Part shown: piece after piece, positions 34,889 to 45,392 of the stretch
Numbering within the stretch: the stretch's first letter is position 1
How the letters are laid out: each line of letters begins with the position of its first letter
Assembly (NCBI GenBank): GCA_958295835.1
Contig: OY282378.1
Coordinates: 1,195,001-1,259,000 of the forward strand
DNA: 64,000 nucleotides
Source of the DNA: an uncultured Gammaproteobacteria bacterium
GTDB lineage: Bacteria > Pseudomonadota > Gammaproteobacteria > HK1
Direction of reading: 5' to 3'
The notes under the pieces: model-generated
What the model saw: only the letters and a program-made list of their open reading frames with translations
Database searches by the model: none
What the model was told of the DNA's origin: nothing
Made by a program: the position numbers and the translations under genes

Positions 34889-37606
34889 ATGAGCATCACC
34901 ACCGGCCAGGCACGCGGTGACGCGGCTGCGGTCGCCCCCGCGGCCGCCACCCATGACCCGGTGTGCGGAATGCAAGCGGATCCGGCCACCGTGCACGTGA
35001 CCGGCGTGCACGACGGATCCACGGTGGGCTTTTGCTGCCTCGGGTGCAAGGACCGGTTTCTGGCCGCGCCCGAGCGTTACGCCCACACGGAGGATCCCGT
35101 ATGCGGCGCCCTCGTCGAACGGATCCGTCCCGGCGCGACCGCGCGCCACGGCGGGCGCCGCTACTGGTTCTGCGGAGAGACCTGCCGGGAACGGTTCGAG
35201 GCCGGGCCGGCCCGCTTCGCCGAGCACGCGGCGCCGGCCTCCACGGCTTCGCAGACGGCCACCGCATCCCCGGCTCCGGCGTCCACTCCCGCGAGCCATG
35301 AGCGCTCCGCAACCTCGCATACCACTACCGCATCGCCGCGGAATCGACCCGCGGAGCACGGTCCGGCCGCGCCGCCGACCGCCGGGACCGACTACACCTG
35401 CCCCTGCCATCCCGAGGTGCGCAGCGACGTCCCCGCGGACTGCCCCGAGTGCGGCATGGCGCTGGAGCCGCGGACGTTCGCACCGGCGCGCACCGAGCAT
35501 GTCTGTCCCATGCATCCGGAGGTCGTCCGGGAGACCCCGGGACACTGCCCGGAGTGCGGCATGACGCTGGAGCCGAGGGCGGCGGCGCCCGACGATGCGC
35601 GGAGCCCGGAACTCGCGGACATGCGCCGCCGGCTCGTGGTCGCCTGCGCCCTGACCCTGCCGGTCCTCGCGGTCGCCATGAGCGAGATGATCCCCGCGCT
35701 CGACGCGCGACGCTGGCTCGGGCCGGTGTGGTTCGGATGGATCCAGGCGGCGCTCGCCACCCCGGTGGTGCTGTGGTGCGGAGCGCCGTTCTTCTCCCGC
35801 GGCTGGACGTCGCTCATCACCCGCAAGCTCAACATGTTCACCCTGGTGGCGGCCGGCACCGGCACGGCGTGGCTTGCAAGCACGGCCGCGCTGCTGTTCC
35901 CGGACCTGCTCCCCGAGGCGTTCCGCGTCGACGGCGCTCCTCCCCTCTACTTCGAGGCCGCCGCGGTCATCGTGACCCTGGTCATCCTGGGCCAGGTGCT
36001 GGAGCTTCGCGCGCGGGCGCGAACGGGAGACGCGATCCGCCGCCTCCTGACCCTCGCGCCCGCCGTCGCGTGCCGGATCGACGCCGACGGGGAGGAACGC
36101 GAGGTCGCGCTCGATCGCATCGCGGCCGGCGACCGTCTCCGCATACGTCCCGGAGAGCACGTCCCGGCCGACGGCACGGTGCTCGACGGCGCGACCAGCA
36201 TCGACGAATCGATGCTCACCGGGGAACCGATCCCGGTCGAGCGCGGCACCGGAGACAAGGTCCGCGGCGGGACCGTGAACCGGACCGGGACGTTCACGAT
36301 GCGGGCGGACCGCGTCGGATCGGAGACGCTGGCCGGACGCATCGCGGCGCTCGTGGCCTCCGCCGGCCGGTCGCGGGCGCCGGTCCAGGCGGTTGCGGAC
36401 GCGGTCGCCGCCTGGTTCGTGCCCGCGGTGGGGGTCGCGGCAGCCGTCACGTTCGCCGCCTGGGCCGGATTCGGTCCCGCGCCTTCGCTCGCCAACGCGC
36501 TCGTCGCGGCGGTGTCGGTGCTCATCATCGCCTGCCCGTGCGCGCTCGGGCTGGCGACCCCGGTGTCGGTGATGACCGGCATCGGCCGCGGCGCCCGCGA
36601 CGGGGTGCTGATTCGAGACGCCGAATCGCTGGAGCGCCTCGCCAGGGCCGATACCCTGCTGCTCGACAAGACCGGGACCCTGACCGAAGGCCGTCCGGAG
36701 CTGAGCGCCGCGATCACCCTGGGGCGCATCGCCGAAGAACGGTGGCTCGCCCTCGCGGCAGGCGTCGAACGGTCGAGCGAGCACCCGCTCGCGGACGCGG
36801 TGGCAGGAGGAGCCACGGCCCGCGGCCTTCGCATCCAGCCGGCCGGCAGCTTCGAATCGATCACCGGACGCGGCGTCCGCGGACTGATCGGCGACGCTGA
36901 AGTCCTCGTCGGGAACGAGGCGTTGATGCGTGAGTCGGGGGTCGGGCTCGACGACGTCGACGTCGCCCGCGCCGAGTCGTTGCGGACGCAGGGCGGGACG
37001 GTGGCGTGGGTCGCGATCGACGGCGAGCCGGCGGGCCTCGTCGCGGTCGCGGATCCGATCAAGCCTCATGCGGCGGCGGCTCTTCGGGCGTTGCGGGCCG
37101 CCGGTCTCCGCATCGTGATGCTGACCGGCGACGGCGAGACCACGGCGCGCGCGGTGGCCCGCGAGCTCGGCATCGACGAGGTCCACGCGGACATGACGCC
37201 GGAGGGCAAGCACGGCGTCATCACGGACCTTCAGGCGCGGGGGCACGTCGTCGCGATGGCCGGCGACGGCATCAACGACGCGCCCGCGCTGGCCCGCGCC
37301 GACGTCGGCATCGCGATGGGAACCGGTACCGACGTCGCCATCGAGAGCGCCGGTATCACCCTGGTGCAAGGAGACCTTCGCGGAATCGCCAAGGCCCGTA
37401 CACTCTCGACAGTCACGATGCGCAACATCCGGCAGAACCTGTTCTTCGCGTTCGCGTACAACGCGATCGGCATTCCGGTCGCGGCAGGGGTGCTGTACCC
37501 GATCCTCGGGGTGTTGCTGTCGCCGATGCTCGCCAGCGCCGCCATGAGCGCGAGCTCGGTCTCGGTGGTCACGAACGCCCTGCGGCTACGCAACGCGGCC
37601 CTGTGA
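34889..37606 (+). CDS. copA: Copper/heavy-metal P1B-type ATPase with two YHS and two metal-binding domains
   Basis: 905 residues; exports Cu(I)/Ag(I) from the cytoplasm. N-terminal domains in order: two YHS/TRASH-like units (DPVCGMQA, then DPVCGALV), an Ala/Thr-rich linker, and two heavy-metal-binding domains (CPCHPEVRS...CPECGM and CPMHPEVVR...CPECGM). In the ATPase core: [12 protein letters not shown] ion-binding motif (about 548), phosphorylation site DKTGTLTEG (about 592), HPLADA, and [10 protein letters not shown] (about 791). The start is placed at 34889, just after the CueR-type promoter. Classical HMA (GMxCxxC) domains are absent. Confidence 0.92.
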   Translation: MSITTGQARGDAAAVAPAAATHDPVCGMQADPATVHVTGVHDGSTVGFCCLGCKDRFLAAPERYAHTEDPVCGALVERIRPGATARHGGRRYWFCGETCRERFEAGPARFAEHAAPASTASQTATASPAPASTPASHERSATSHTTTASPRNRPAEHGPAAPPTAGTDYTCPCHPEVRSDVPADCPECGMALEPRTFAPARTEHVCPMHPEVVRETPGHCPECGMTLEPRAAAPDDARSPELADMRRRLVVACALTLPVLAVAMSEMIPALDARRWLGPVWFGWIQAALATPVVLWCGAPFFSRGWTSLITRKLNMFTLVAAGTGTAWLASTAALLFPDLLPEAFRVDGAPPLYFEAAAVIVTLVILGQVLELRARARTGDAIRRLLTLAPAVACRIDADGEEREVALDRIAAGDRLRIRPGEHVPADGTVLDGATSIDESMLTGEPIPVERGTGDKVRGGTVNRTGTFTMRADRVGSETLAGRIAALVASAGRSRAPVQAVADAVAAWFVPAVGVAAAVTFAAWAGFGPAPSLANALVAAVSVLIIACPCALGLATPVSVMTGIGRGARDGVLIRDAESLERLARADTLLLDKTGTLTEGRPELSAAITLGRIAEERWLALAAGVERSSEHPLADAVAGGATARGLRIQPAGSFESITGRGVRGLIGDAEVLVGNEALMRESGVGLDDVDVARAESLRTQGGTVAWVAIDGEPAGLVAVADPIKPHAAAALRALRAAGLRIVMLTGDGETTARAVARELGIDEVHADMTPEGKHGVITDLQARGHVVAMAGDGINDAPALARADVGIAMGTGTDVAIESAGITLVQGDLRGIAKARTLSTVTMRNIRQNLFFAFAYNAIGIPVAAGVLYPILGVLLSPMLASAAMSASSVSVVTNALRLRNAAL

Positions 37607-37703
37607 GCGGCGACCGCTGGCGCGGCCGCCCCCGGCCGGCGCCGCAGACGGGCGAGGAACCGTCTTGTTCCATACGAACCCGCAGAACCGGGAAGGAGCG
37701 GAA

Positions 37704-38216
37704 ATGCGAACCACGCGAAACATGCGAACCGGCGAAGCGGTCCGGCGCTGCGGAATGGCCGCGAAGACGATCCGGCTCCGCATCGTCGTCTGCGCCGTCA
37801 CCGCGCTCGCCGTCGCCACACCCTTGCACGCCATCGCCGCCGAGCACCCCGAACGTCCCGAACGCTGGTATGGACAGTCCCGGGTCGAATCCGGGGAGAA
37901 GGTCTATGCTGCGCACTGTGCCGTATGCCATGGTGCGCGGGGCGAGGCGACCCCCGACTGGCGGCGGCGCGAGCCCGACGGATCGTTTCCACCCCCGCCG
38001 CTGAACGGCAGCGCGCATACGTGGCATCATCCCTTCGAGGTGCTCGCACGGCAGATCAAGTTCGGCGCCCCGGGCGGGGCCGGCAAGATGCCGCCGTTTC
38101 AGGGCAGGCTCACCGACGAGGAGATCATCAACGTCCTCGCGTGGGTCCAGAGCCTGTGGCCGGACGAGATCTACGCGCAGTGGTGGGCGATCCAGCAGCG
38201 CTCGTCGCAGCAGTGA
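37704..38216 (+). CDS. Periplasmic class I cytochrome c
   Basis: 170 residues with a Sec signal (Arg-rich n-region, hydrophobic VVCAVTALAVATPL, cleavage near AIAAEH). One haem site CAVCH is at about residues 72-76 in a GEKVYAAHCAVCHG context. The likely distal Met is in GKMPPFQGRL, and the C-terminal helix is EEIINVLAWVQSLWP. GGAAGGAG precedes the ATG at 37704. It lies between the copper ATPase and an aldehyde dehydrogenase; it may be an electron acceptor for a periplasmic dehydrogenase, or part of metal stress handling. Confidence 0.87.
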   Translation: MRTTRNMRTGEAVRRCGMAAKTIRLRIVVCAVTALAVATPLHAIAAEHPERPERWYGQSRVESGEKVYAAHCAVCHGARGEATPDWRRREPDGSFPPPPLNGSAHTWHHPFEVLARQIKFGAPGGAGKMPPFQGRLTDEEIINVLAWVQSLWPDEIYAQWWAIQQRSSQQ

Positions 38217-38347
38217 GAACGGGTCCGGCGGGACCCTCCGATCCGCCCGGGAGGAGCGGCCCCGGCAAGGTACGTCGCTCCGGACAGGAGCACGTTTTTT
38301 CCCAGGCAGGAGCCACGCTGTTACGGACAGGAACAGGAGACGAAGAC

Positions 38348-39781
38348 ATGTACGAAGAGCTCGCCTTGTACATCGACGGCGAATTCCGGCAAGGCAGTGG
38401 CGGGGCCGGCGAAGACGTCATCAACCCGGCCACGGAGGAGGCTCTGGCGTTCCTCCCCCACGCCTCGAAGGACGATCTGGACCGCGCGCTCGCATCGGCC
38501 GCGGAAGGGTTCAGGGTATGGCGCGACACCTCCGCCCATGATCGCGGCAAGGTGCTGTGGAAGGCCGGAGAGCTGATCCGCGAACGCGCCGACGCCATCG
38601 GGCGCACCCTCACCCTGGAAGAAGGCAAGACCCTGGCCGAGGCGGTCGTCGAAGTGAAGGTCGCCGCGGACATCTTCCAGTGGTACGCCGAGGAAGGCCG
38701 CCGCGCCTACGGGCGGCTGATCCCGAGCCGTCTCCCCGGCGCCCGCCAGATGGTCATCCGCGAGCCGGTGGGCCCGGTCGCGGCGTTCACGCCCTGGAAC
38801 TTCCCCGCCGTGACCCCGGCACGCAAGATGGCGGGGGCTCTGGGCGCCGGCTGCTCGTGCATCATCAAGCCCTCGGAGGAGACTCCGGGGACCGCGGTGG
38901 CGATGGCCCGCGCCCTGCACGAGGCGGGTCTGCCCAGAGGGGTGCTGAGCGTGGTGTTCGGCGTGCCCTCCCAAGTCTCCGAGCACCTCGTTCCCTCGCC
39001 GATCATCCGCAAGGTGACCTTCACCGGCTCCATCCCCGTGGGCAAGCACCTGACCCGCCTCGCCGCCGACGGCATGAAGCGCACCACCATGGAGCTCGGC
39101 GGTCATGCCCCGGTGGTGGTCTTCGACGACGTGGACGTGGACAAGGCCGCCACCGTCGCGGCCGGCGGCAAGTTCCGCAACGCCGGCCAGGTCTGCGTCT
39201 CGCCCACCCGCTTCTTCGTGCACGAGAAGGTGTACGGCAAGTTCGTGAAGAAATTCACGGAAATCGCCTCCGGCATGAAGCTCGGCAACGGTCTGGACGA
39301 GGCGGTGGAGATGGGTCCCCTCGCCAACGAGCGGCGGGTCGCCGCGATCGACGAATTCGTGAGCGACGCCCGCGGCTGCGGCGCGGACGTGACCACCGGC
39401 GGCGAGCGGGTCGGCAACCAGGGCTACTTCTACTCTCCCACCGTGCTCGCGGACGTGCCGGACGGCGCCCGCATGATGTTCGAGGAGCCCTTCGGCCCCG
39501 TCGCCCCGATGCAGTCGTGGACGGACTTCGACGAGGTGATGGAGAAGGCCAACGGCCTGGAGTTCGGCCTCGCCGCGTATGCCTTCACCACCAGCACCGA
39601 GCGCGCGGCCCGGGTCTCCGAACGCCTGGAGACGGGCCTGGTCGGAGTCAACCACTGCGCGATCTCGTTCGCCGAGACCCCGTTCGGTGGCGTCAAGGAG
39701 AGCGGCTACGGCCACGAGGGCGGCATCGAGGGCCTCGACGCCTACCTGACGAGCAAGTTCGTCACCCAGATGAACGCCTGA
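38348..39781 (+). CDS. NAD(P)-dependent aldehyde dehydrogenase (succinate-semialdehyde dehydrogenase-like)
   Basis: 477 residues. Catalytic Glu in MELGGHAP and Cys in NAGQVCVSP, the two ALDH signatures. FTPWNFP and FTGSIPVGK mark the cofactor site, and PFGGVKESGYGHEGG ends the protein, as in GabD/succinate-semialdehyde or glycolaldehyde dehydrogenases. The substrate is not certain. The start at 38348 follows a GGAGACGA site. It appears to be a separate transcript from the cytochrome. Confidence 0.9.
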   Translation: MYEELALYIDGEFRQGSGGAGEDVINPATEEALAFLPHASKDDLDRALASAAEGFRVWRDTSAHDRGKVLWKAGELIRERADAIGRTLTLEEGKTLAEAVVEVKVAADIFQWYAEEGRRAYGRLIPSRLPGARQMVIREPVGPVAAFTPWNFPAVTPARKMAGALGAGCSCIIKPSEETPGTAVAMARALHEAGLPRGVLSVVFGVPSQVSEHLVPSPIIRKVTFTGSIPVGKHLTRLAADGMKRTTMELGGHAPVVVFDDVDVDKAATVAAGGKFRNAGQVCVSPTRFFVHEKVYGKFVKKFTEIASGMKLGNGLDEAVEMGPLANERRVAAIDEFVSDARGCGADVTTGGERVGNQGYFYSPTVLADVPDGARMMFEEPFGPVAPMQSWTDFDEVMEKANGLEFGLAAYAFTTSTERAARVSERLETGLVGVNHCAISFAETPFGGVKESGYGHEGGIEGLDAYLTSKFVTQMNA

Positions 39782-40139
39782 TCGGTCCCTCGTGATGGGC
39801 ACCTGGAACACGGTCCAGCCGCCCGGGAAACGGGCATCGCCGATCGACACGACCCGTCCGAATCCGGGCCAAGGGCAGGCGGGAAAGGGTCGACGCCGGA
39901 GCGCCCCCGCTGCCCGTGGACGCGTCCCCCGAGGGTCAGGTGCAGACCTCGGAGACGGGAACGCCCCCCGCCGTATCCTCCGAGACCGTGGCCGGCAGCG
40001 CCTCCGCTCCGGTATCCCCCACCGCGGGGAGGCGTCCGTCGCCGTTCCTGCTCCCGAAGGCGCCGCCACGGCGCCTCCGGCGGAACAGGAGGAGACCGCG
40101 GAGACGGGGGCAGCGCTTGCCGGCTCGGTGGTGTCGAGC

Positions 40140-40426
40140 CGGTCCCGGGATGCCGTCACCGTCTGCTGCCGGGAGTTTCCGCGCACGCTCGTCAAGCGCG
40201 TCAGGAACACCCGATCCGTGCTGGAGCGCGCGCCGGGGATCACCCGGGTCGAAGAGGTGACCGCAACGGGCGCCGAGCTGTGCTACCGGATCCACCACGA
40301 CGGCTCGTTGGAGCCGATCAACGAATGGATCTAGCAGCTCCGCACCGATGCGGCCCGGCCGTTCAAGCGCAGGCACGACCGCGGCGCGGGCACGATCGAT
40401 TTGGTCTTCGATGCCGGGTTCGACTG
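40140..40426 (+). pseudogene. Fragment of a caspase-locus lipoprotein-type gene with an internal TAG
   Basis: The frame (mod 3 of 39792) becomes protein-like from about 40160: REFPRTLVKRVRNTRSVLE, ITRVEEVTATGAELCYRIHH, then SLEPINEWI and TAG at 40332-40334. The same frame then continues QLRTDAARPFKRR and TIDLVFDAGFD to TGA at about 40426. It looks like one gene interrupted by a nonsense codon. I recall similar sequence beside DUF4384/caspase genes, but the family name is unknown to me. The stretch 39782-40140 is GC-rich debris without a supported gene. Confidence 0.5.
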
Positions 40427-40537
40427 AGCCGGGCCGGCGCGAACGGCGCCTCCGAGCGTCCCCCGGACGTCCGTAGTGTGGCCGCAAGGATGTATGCAAC
40501 AGCACTGACAGGATGATACGCCGACCTGGATCATGCC

Positions 40538-42187
40538 GTGGGCGATCTCGCCTCCAAGCTCGTGGCTGAAGCAAAGCTCTTGAAGAAGGAAGAAGGGCTC
40601 CGGGAGAAGAAGGTGCGCGTGAGCCCGCGCAACTTCACCTTCACCGGGGAGATGGCCGAATGCAGTCTGCCGCTGTCGAAGCACCTGGCCGACAGGTTCG
40701 CCTCGCAGCTCAGGGAGTACGGGGTGCAGGTGGTATCGGGGAGTGGAGACGAAAGCCGGGCAATCACCCTGCGGGGCGAGTGGAACGTCGAATCCAAGTC
40801 GGAGTATCTGCGTCTGTCCCTGAAGGTGACACAACTGGTCGGACAAAACGAGCTGAACCGCCTCGCCTCCAAGGAGGGACGGGTACCCGTTGCGGACATC
40901 GACGAGAAGGATCGCGGGCCGGACCTCGACTACCACGGTTGCAACGTGGTGAAACAGCTCGAAGGTGGAACGCGCGGCAACCGCCCGCACACCGTCTACG
41001 TTCGGCCGCTCTCCGTCTCCAGGACCGTGACGGCGCAACCCGAAGGACTCGGCCGATACCTCGCGGACTGGCTCACGCGGGCGCTCGGGCAGAGCAGCCG
41101 GTTCAAGCCCGTGGCGGTCGTGGCGACGCTCGACCGGGTGCCGGTGAAGGAACAGCTCTCAAAATCGCGCTTCCCCCTGGGGCCGGGTCCGTTCCCGGAA
41201 CAGGCGCGCATGGGTCCCTGATCGGAGACATCGTCCAGGCCGACGCCGATCTCGCCGGCGAGGTCATTGATGACGACGAGCGCGTCCAGATCACCGTGGA
41301 GCTCCGGGACAGCCGGAGCGGCTTGGTGATCGGCGCCGCCGAGACGCTGGGCACGCGGTTGCTTCCGATCGATTTTTTTTCAGGAGCCGGATGAACCGGT
41401 ACGCCGGTGCCGTGAATGGGTCCCGCCGGAGAGCGTGGGCAGTGGCCTCGAGCTGGCCACCAACCGGGGGGAGGGACTCGTCACCGTCACCTCTCGTCCC
41501 GGAGACGGAGTGCGGTTCATGATTCGGGCGCATCGTCGGAGCTGGCTGTACCTCTTCAACATCAACCCGGACTGCGAGGTTTTTCTGCTGCATTCGCCGG
41601 GACGCATGCGGAGCCGGCCTCTGGACGCGGGCAGGCCCGTCGCAATTCCGCCGGCCGAGCTTGGGCCGATCATGGTGGCCGGGCCCTACGGGCGGGAGAT
41701 CGTGTTCGCGGTCGCCACAGCCGAGCCGGCCGATCTGCCGCCGGAGCTGGCCTTCGCCACCACCACTCGACGCGCTGCCGGACCGGCGGCCCTAGCCGGA
41801 GGCCGGGAGCGCGGCTTTCTGGTGCCGACGGATGCGCCGAATCCGTTGCGTGACGCGCCTGGTTTTCGGCGCAAGGCGTTGTCGATGGCGCAGATCGTGA
41901 CGTGGGCGCGTGAGATGACCGCGAAGCATGCGCTGTTCCTGTTCGATAGCTGCTTTTCGGGGACGGTCTTCCGGACGAGGGCGTTGCCGGACGAGCCGCC
42001 GCACATCGATCGGTTGGCGAACGAGCCGGTGAGGCAGTTCATCACCGCGGGTTCGGCGAACGAGGAGGTGCCGGCGCGCAGCGTGTTCACCCCGGCGTTC
42101 GTGGACGCGCTGGAGCACCGGGAGGGGGATCTGGTCGAGGGGACGAGTCCGGGATGCAGGTGTTCGCGTCACCGTCCCGAGACATGA
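40538..42187 (+). pseudogene. Decayed DUF4384-caspase (peptidase C14) fusion with two frameshifts
   Basis: Three consecutive pieces. (1) 40538-41214, frame 2: a FlgO/CsgG-like N-terminal domain (SKHLADRFASQLREYG). (2) 41215-41380, frame 1: SLIGDIVQADADLAGEVIDD to TLGTRLLPIDFF. (3) 41381-42187, frame 2: DUF4384 (SWLYLFNINPDCEVFLLHSP) joined to a caspase p20 tail (AKHALFLFDSCFSGTVFRTR). One base is missing near 41214 and one T is extra in a T8 run (41373-41380), so the two shifts cancel. The catalytic Cys (DSCFSG) remains but the GHG histidine region is deleted, and the C-terminus ends early. Confidence 0.72.
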
Positions 42188-42423
42188 CCCCGGCCCACGG
42201 TCGTGGCAATTCCGGTGGCCGGTGGGTTGAATCGCAGCGATTCCGCCACCGATGGCGGGGGTGGCAGGAACCGCCGGTCCGGGAGCATCGAGAGAGGCGC
42301 ACATGGCCCGTGAGCGCCGGCCCGGAGACCGGAAGCGCCACCCCGCCGGAAGAGCCGCTGTCGGAGACGGCGCACGTGGCACGGGGCCGGCGGGCCGTTG
42401 CCTGAACAACCCATAGACGGGGA

Positions 42424-44061
42424 CTACAGCGTCCAGACGACCACCTTGCGGCCGTCCTGCCGGCGCTCCTCGCTTCCACCCGCATCGCCCTCGCTGCCCT
42501 GACGGTCCTCCGTGCCCCCGCTACGCCGGCGTTCCTCGCTACGGCGGTCGATGACCACCAGATGCCCTTCCTCCGCTCCGCACTTCGCCATGTACCCCAA
42601 CGTCTGCTTCACGCCCTGCTCGATGGTCCACGTGAGGCTCTTGCGGGCCGAATCCCGCAACACCTTGCACTCCACCACGAACCGCTCCCACAGGTCCGAC
42701 GGCTGACCCGCCTCCCGCGGCCACAGCACCAGCAGGTCCGTCCGGCCTCGCCCCAACCCGTACTCCCGCTCGATGCGTCCGCCGCCGTTCACCACCCGTT
42801 GCAGGTACGACTGCAAGATGAGCTGCGGTCCCGCCTCCCGGTACTCGCCCAGATGGTCGAGCCAGTGCTCCGCGTGCTCCCCGAAGAACGTGCCGAACGC
42901 CGTCAGCAGCCTGGTCATGTCCAGACAGCCGGCGTCGTCCACGTACCACGCCACCTGCACGTCCAGGCTGTCCTGCAACACGTAGCCCAGCTCCCGCGGC
43001 ACCACCTCCGCGTACATCGGGTTCGCCATGCGCGGCGGCGAGTCCGGCGCGAGCAGGCCCAGGTCGCGCACGTACTCCAGGTCGCGGGCATGGTGCTGTA
43101 CCTCCCCGCCGCTCAGGATGGGCTCGACCACCCGCCGTACCCGCTCCTCCTCCAGCTTGTGCGCCAACTGGTCCAGATGCGTGCGCCGCGACAGGATGAG
43201 CTCCTCCCGCGCCGCGTAGACGTCATCCACTTCGATGGTCCGCGAGCGGTCCCGCCCCGCCTTGTTGTCGAAGCAGGTCCCGGCGCACAGTGCGTTCACC
43301 AGCCACGGCTGGCCTTGGGTCTGCGTCCACACCGAATCCAGCGCCGACGACGAGAAGCGCTGGCCGGTCTCCTCCGTGTGCTGCGCCATCAGCGCCCGCG
43401 TCTCCGCTTCGGTGAAGTCCCCCATGCGAAGCGACTTCGCCGCGACGTTGAACGGACTGCCGCCGGCGATGACCTCGCCGGCGCTCGACCGGATGCGGTA
43501 GTCGCGGATGTCGCGCACCCCGCACAGCACGATGCTCTGCGGGATGCCCCCGGGGCGTTGCTGGTAGCCGGCGCGGAGCTGGCGCAGCACCGAGAGCAGG
43601 GTGTCGCCGACCAGTGAGTCGATCTCGTCCACCAGCAGCACCAACGGCACAGGGTTCGCCACGCACCAGCGGGTGAGCAACCCCTTGAGAGCGCTTTCCG
43701 GCCCCATGTCCGCCAGGACGTCAAGCCAGACCCCGGTGGGATAGTCGTCGCCCAGCAGCAGCGCGCTGTCGGCCAGGCTGCCCAGAATGGCGCGGATGCC
43801 GCGTGCGGTGTCGTCGCGCGCCACCTGGCCGACCTCGACGTTCACGTCCACGCACCGGAAGCGGCCCACTTCGCCACTGTTCAAGAGATCGCGCAGGGCG
43901 ATCAGGGCGGAGGTCTTGCCGGTCTGGCGCGGCGCGTGCAGCACGAAGTACTGCTTGGCCTGAATCAGGCCCAGGAGCTCATCGACGTCCACGCGCTCCA
44001 GCGGCGGGATGGCGTAGTGGTCGTCCGGGCGTACCGGTCCTGCGGTGTTGAAGAAGCGCAT
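42424..44061 (-). CDS. AAA ATPase-PD-(D/E)XK nuclease fusion, copy 1
   Basis: 545 residues. N-terminal AAA domain with Walker A APRQTGKTSAL (about residues 43-53), Walker B LVLLVDEIDSLVGD and a winged-helix-like middle (ARDLEYVRDLGLLAPDSPPR). The C-terminal part has a PD-(D/E)XK pattern: EREYGLGRGRTDLLV, then FVVECKVLRDS and TLGYMAKCGAEEGHLVVIDR. The C-terminal linker is Arg/Glu/Gly-rich and ends KVVVWTL. A near-identical copy sits at 60205-61812 and even shares the bases around the start. Resembles the AAA-ATPase_like/PDDEXK_9 proteins. Role unknown; defence or mobile is inference. Confidence 0.82.
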   Translation of the reverse strand: MRFFNTAGPVRPDDHYAIPPLERVDVDELLGLIQAKQYFVLHAPRQTGKTSALIALRDLLNSGEVGRFRCVDVNVEVGQVARDDTARGIRAILGSLADSALLLGDDYPTGVWLDVLADMGPESALKGLLTRWCVANPVPLVLLVDEIDSLVGDTLLSVLRQLRAGYQQRPGGIPQSIVLCGVRDIRDYRIRSSAGEVIAGGSPFNVAAKSLRMGDFTEAETRALMAQHTEETGQRFSSSALDSVWTQTQGQPWLVNALCAGTCFDNKAGRDRSRTIEVDDVYAAREELILSRRTHLDQLAHKLEEERVRRVVEPILSGGEVQHHARDLEYVRDLGLLAPDSPPRMANPMYAEVVPRELGYVLQDSLDVQVAWYVDDAGCLDMTRLLTAFGTFFGEHAEHWLDHLGEYREAGPQLILQSYLQRVVNGGGRIEREYGLGRGRTDLLVLWPREAGQPSDLWERFVVECKVLRDSARKSLTWTIEQGVKQTLGYMAKCGAEEGHLVVIDRRSEERRRSGGTEDRQGSEGDAGGSEERRQDGRKVVVWTL

Positions 44062-44285
44062 GGGCCGATTATGGCACTTGGCGCGCACCGTTGTTGCCCG
44101 CGGGCACGTGACGCCCCATCCTCGCGGACGCGTGGCGCCTGGCCTGATTGCTTTGCCGGAGCGCCTTGCGTGTCGTGTGAAGCCTGCCAGCCGGCGTCGG
44201 CCGGACCCGCTCCCGGCTTCGGGACGACATCGGCGGCTTTCCCTGGCCCGGCGCGGCCGCGTATTCCGCAGGGGCGAGGCCGGGT

Positions 44286-45312
44286 TTGGCGCAGGCCCAA
44301 GGGACGTTGGGCAAGCACGCGGTGAAACAGGTCGACCGGCTGCTGAGCAATGACGGGGTGGTGATGAAAGAGTTCTTCGCCCACTGGGCGCCATACATGG
44401 TGGGGTCTCGCCCGGAGGTGTTGGTGGCGCTGGACTGGACGAGCTTTGCTCGGGATGGGCACGAGACGCTGGTGTTGTCGATGTTGACGAGTCATGGTCG
44501 TGCGACACCGCTGATGTGGAAGACGGTGCAGGCATCGACGCTGAAGGGGAATCAGACGGGGGATGAGGAGGAGTTGGTGCGGCGATTGCGCGACGTGATG
44601 CCGGAAGGGGTGAAGGTGACGGTGTTGGCGGACCGTGGGTTTGCGAGTTGCCGGTTGATGACGTTGCTCAAAGCCTGCCCCCGGCTCCGACCGGGGGGAG
44701 GAGTTGGGTTTCGAGTACGTGATTCGAATGCAGGGGAACTACTACGTCATCAATGCCAGGGGAGAGCGGCGCGAGGCGGCGCAGTGGGTGGGCGCGGGCG
44801 GACGGGCGCGCACGTTACGGGATGCGAAGGTGACCGATGCGCATGAATTGGAGGTGGGCACGGTGGTGTGCGTGCAAGACCGGGAGATGAAGGAGCCGTG
44901 GTGTGTGGTGTCGAGCGAGCGCACGGTGAGGACGCGCACGCTGATTCGATATGACGGGAAACGTTGGGGAATCGAGACGAGCTTTCGCGACATCAAGGAC
45001 ATGCGTTTCGGGATGGGGTTGTCGTCGATGCGCATCTCGCGCCCGCAACGCCGCGACCGGATGCTGCTGCTCAGTGCGTTGGCGATTGCGTTGTTGACGC
45101 TGTTGGGGGCGGCGGGAGAGAGTCTGGGGTATGACCGGTGGTTGAAGGTGAATACGGCGAAGTACCGCACGCATTCGCTGTTTCGTCAGGGATTGATGCT
45201 GTATGAGCATATTGCGAACTGGCCTGAGTATCGTGTGCGTGCGTTGATGGAGGCGTTTGGACGGATGCTGATGGAGCAGCGGGTGTATCGAGGAATATTC
45301 GGCGTCATCTGA
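44286..45312 (+). pseudogene. IS4-type DDE transposase, 5'-truncated and frameshifted
   Basis: The first frame (44286-44680) reads AQAQGTLGKHAVKQVDRLLS, LVALDWTSFARDGHETLVLS (first catalytic Asp) and VTVLADRGFAS (second Asp). The second frame (44704-45312) continues GFEYVIRMQGNYYVINARGE and KRWGIETSFRDIKDMRFGMG (catalytic Glu) to the end. Between them a GC-rich hairpin insert (44672-44700) destroys the frame. About 50 N-terminal residues are missing upstream of 44286. No clear terminal inverted repeats were found. Confidence 0.85.
44672..44700. repeat. GC-rich palindromic element inserted in the transposase
   Basis: AGCCTGCCCCCGGCTC followed by CGACCGGGGGGAG forms a short hairpin and closely matches the palindromic element at 57495-57544. 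It falls between two conserved blocks of the transposase, at exactly the place where the frame changes. Confidence 0.7.
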
Positions 45313-45392
45313 CACTTGAAATGAGGGGATGGATGAGCATCGGCGCCCTGATCCCACGGGCCACACGAGGAACAGTCCGCCGTAGCCGGTCA

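Noticed and set aside
34547..37369. 940-codon minus-strand open frame opposite the copper ATPase
   Set aside because: Shadow of the P-type ATPase; the sense strand carries all the catalytic motifs.
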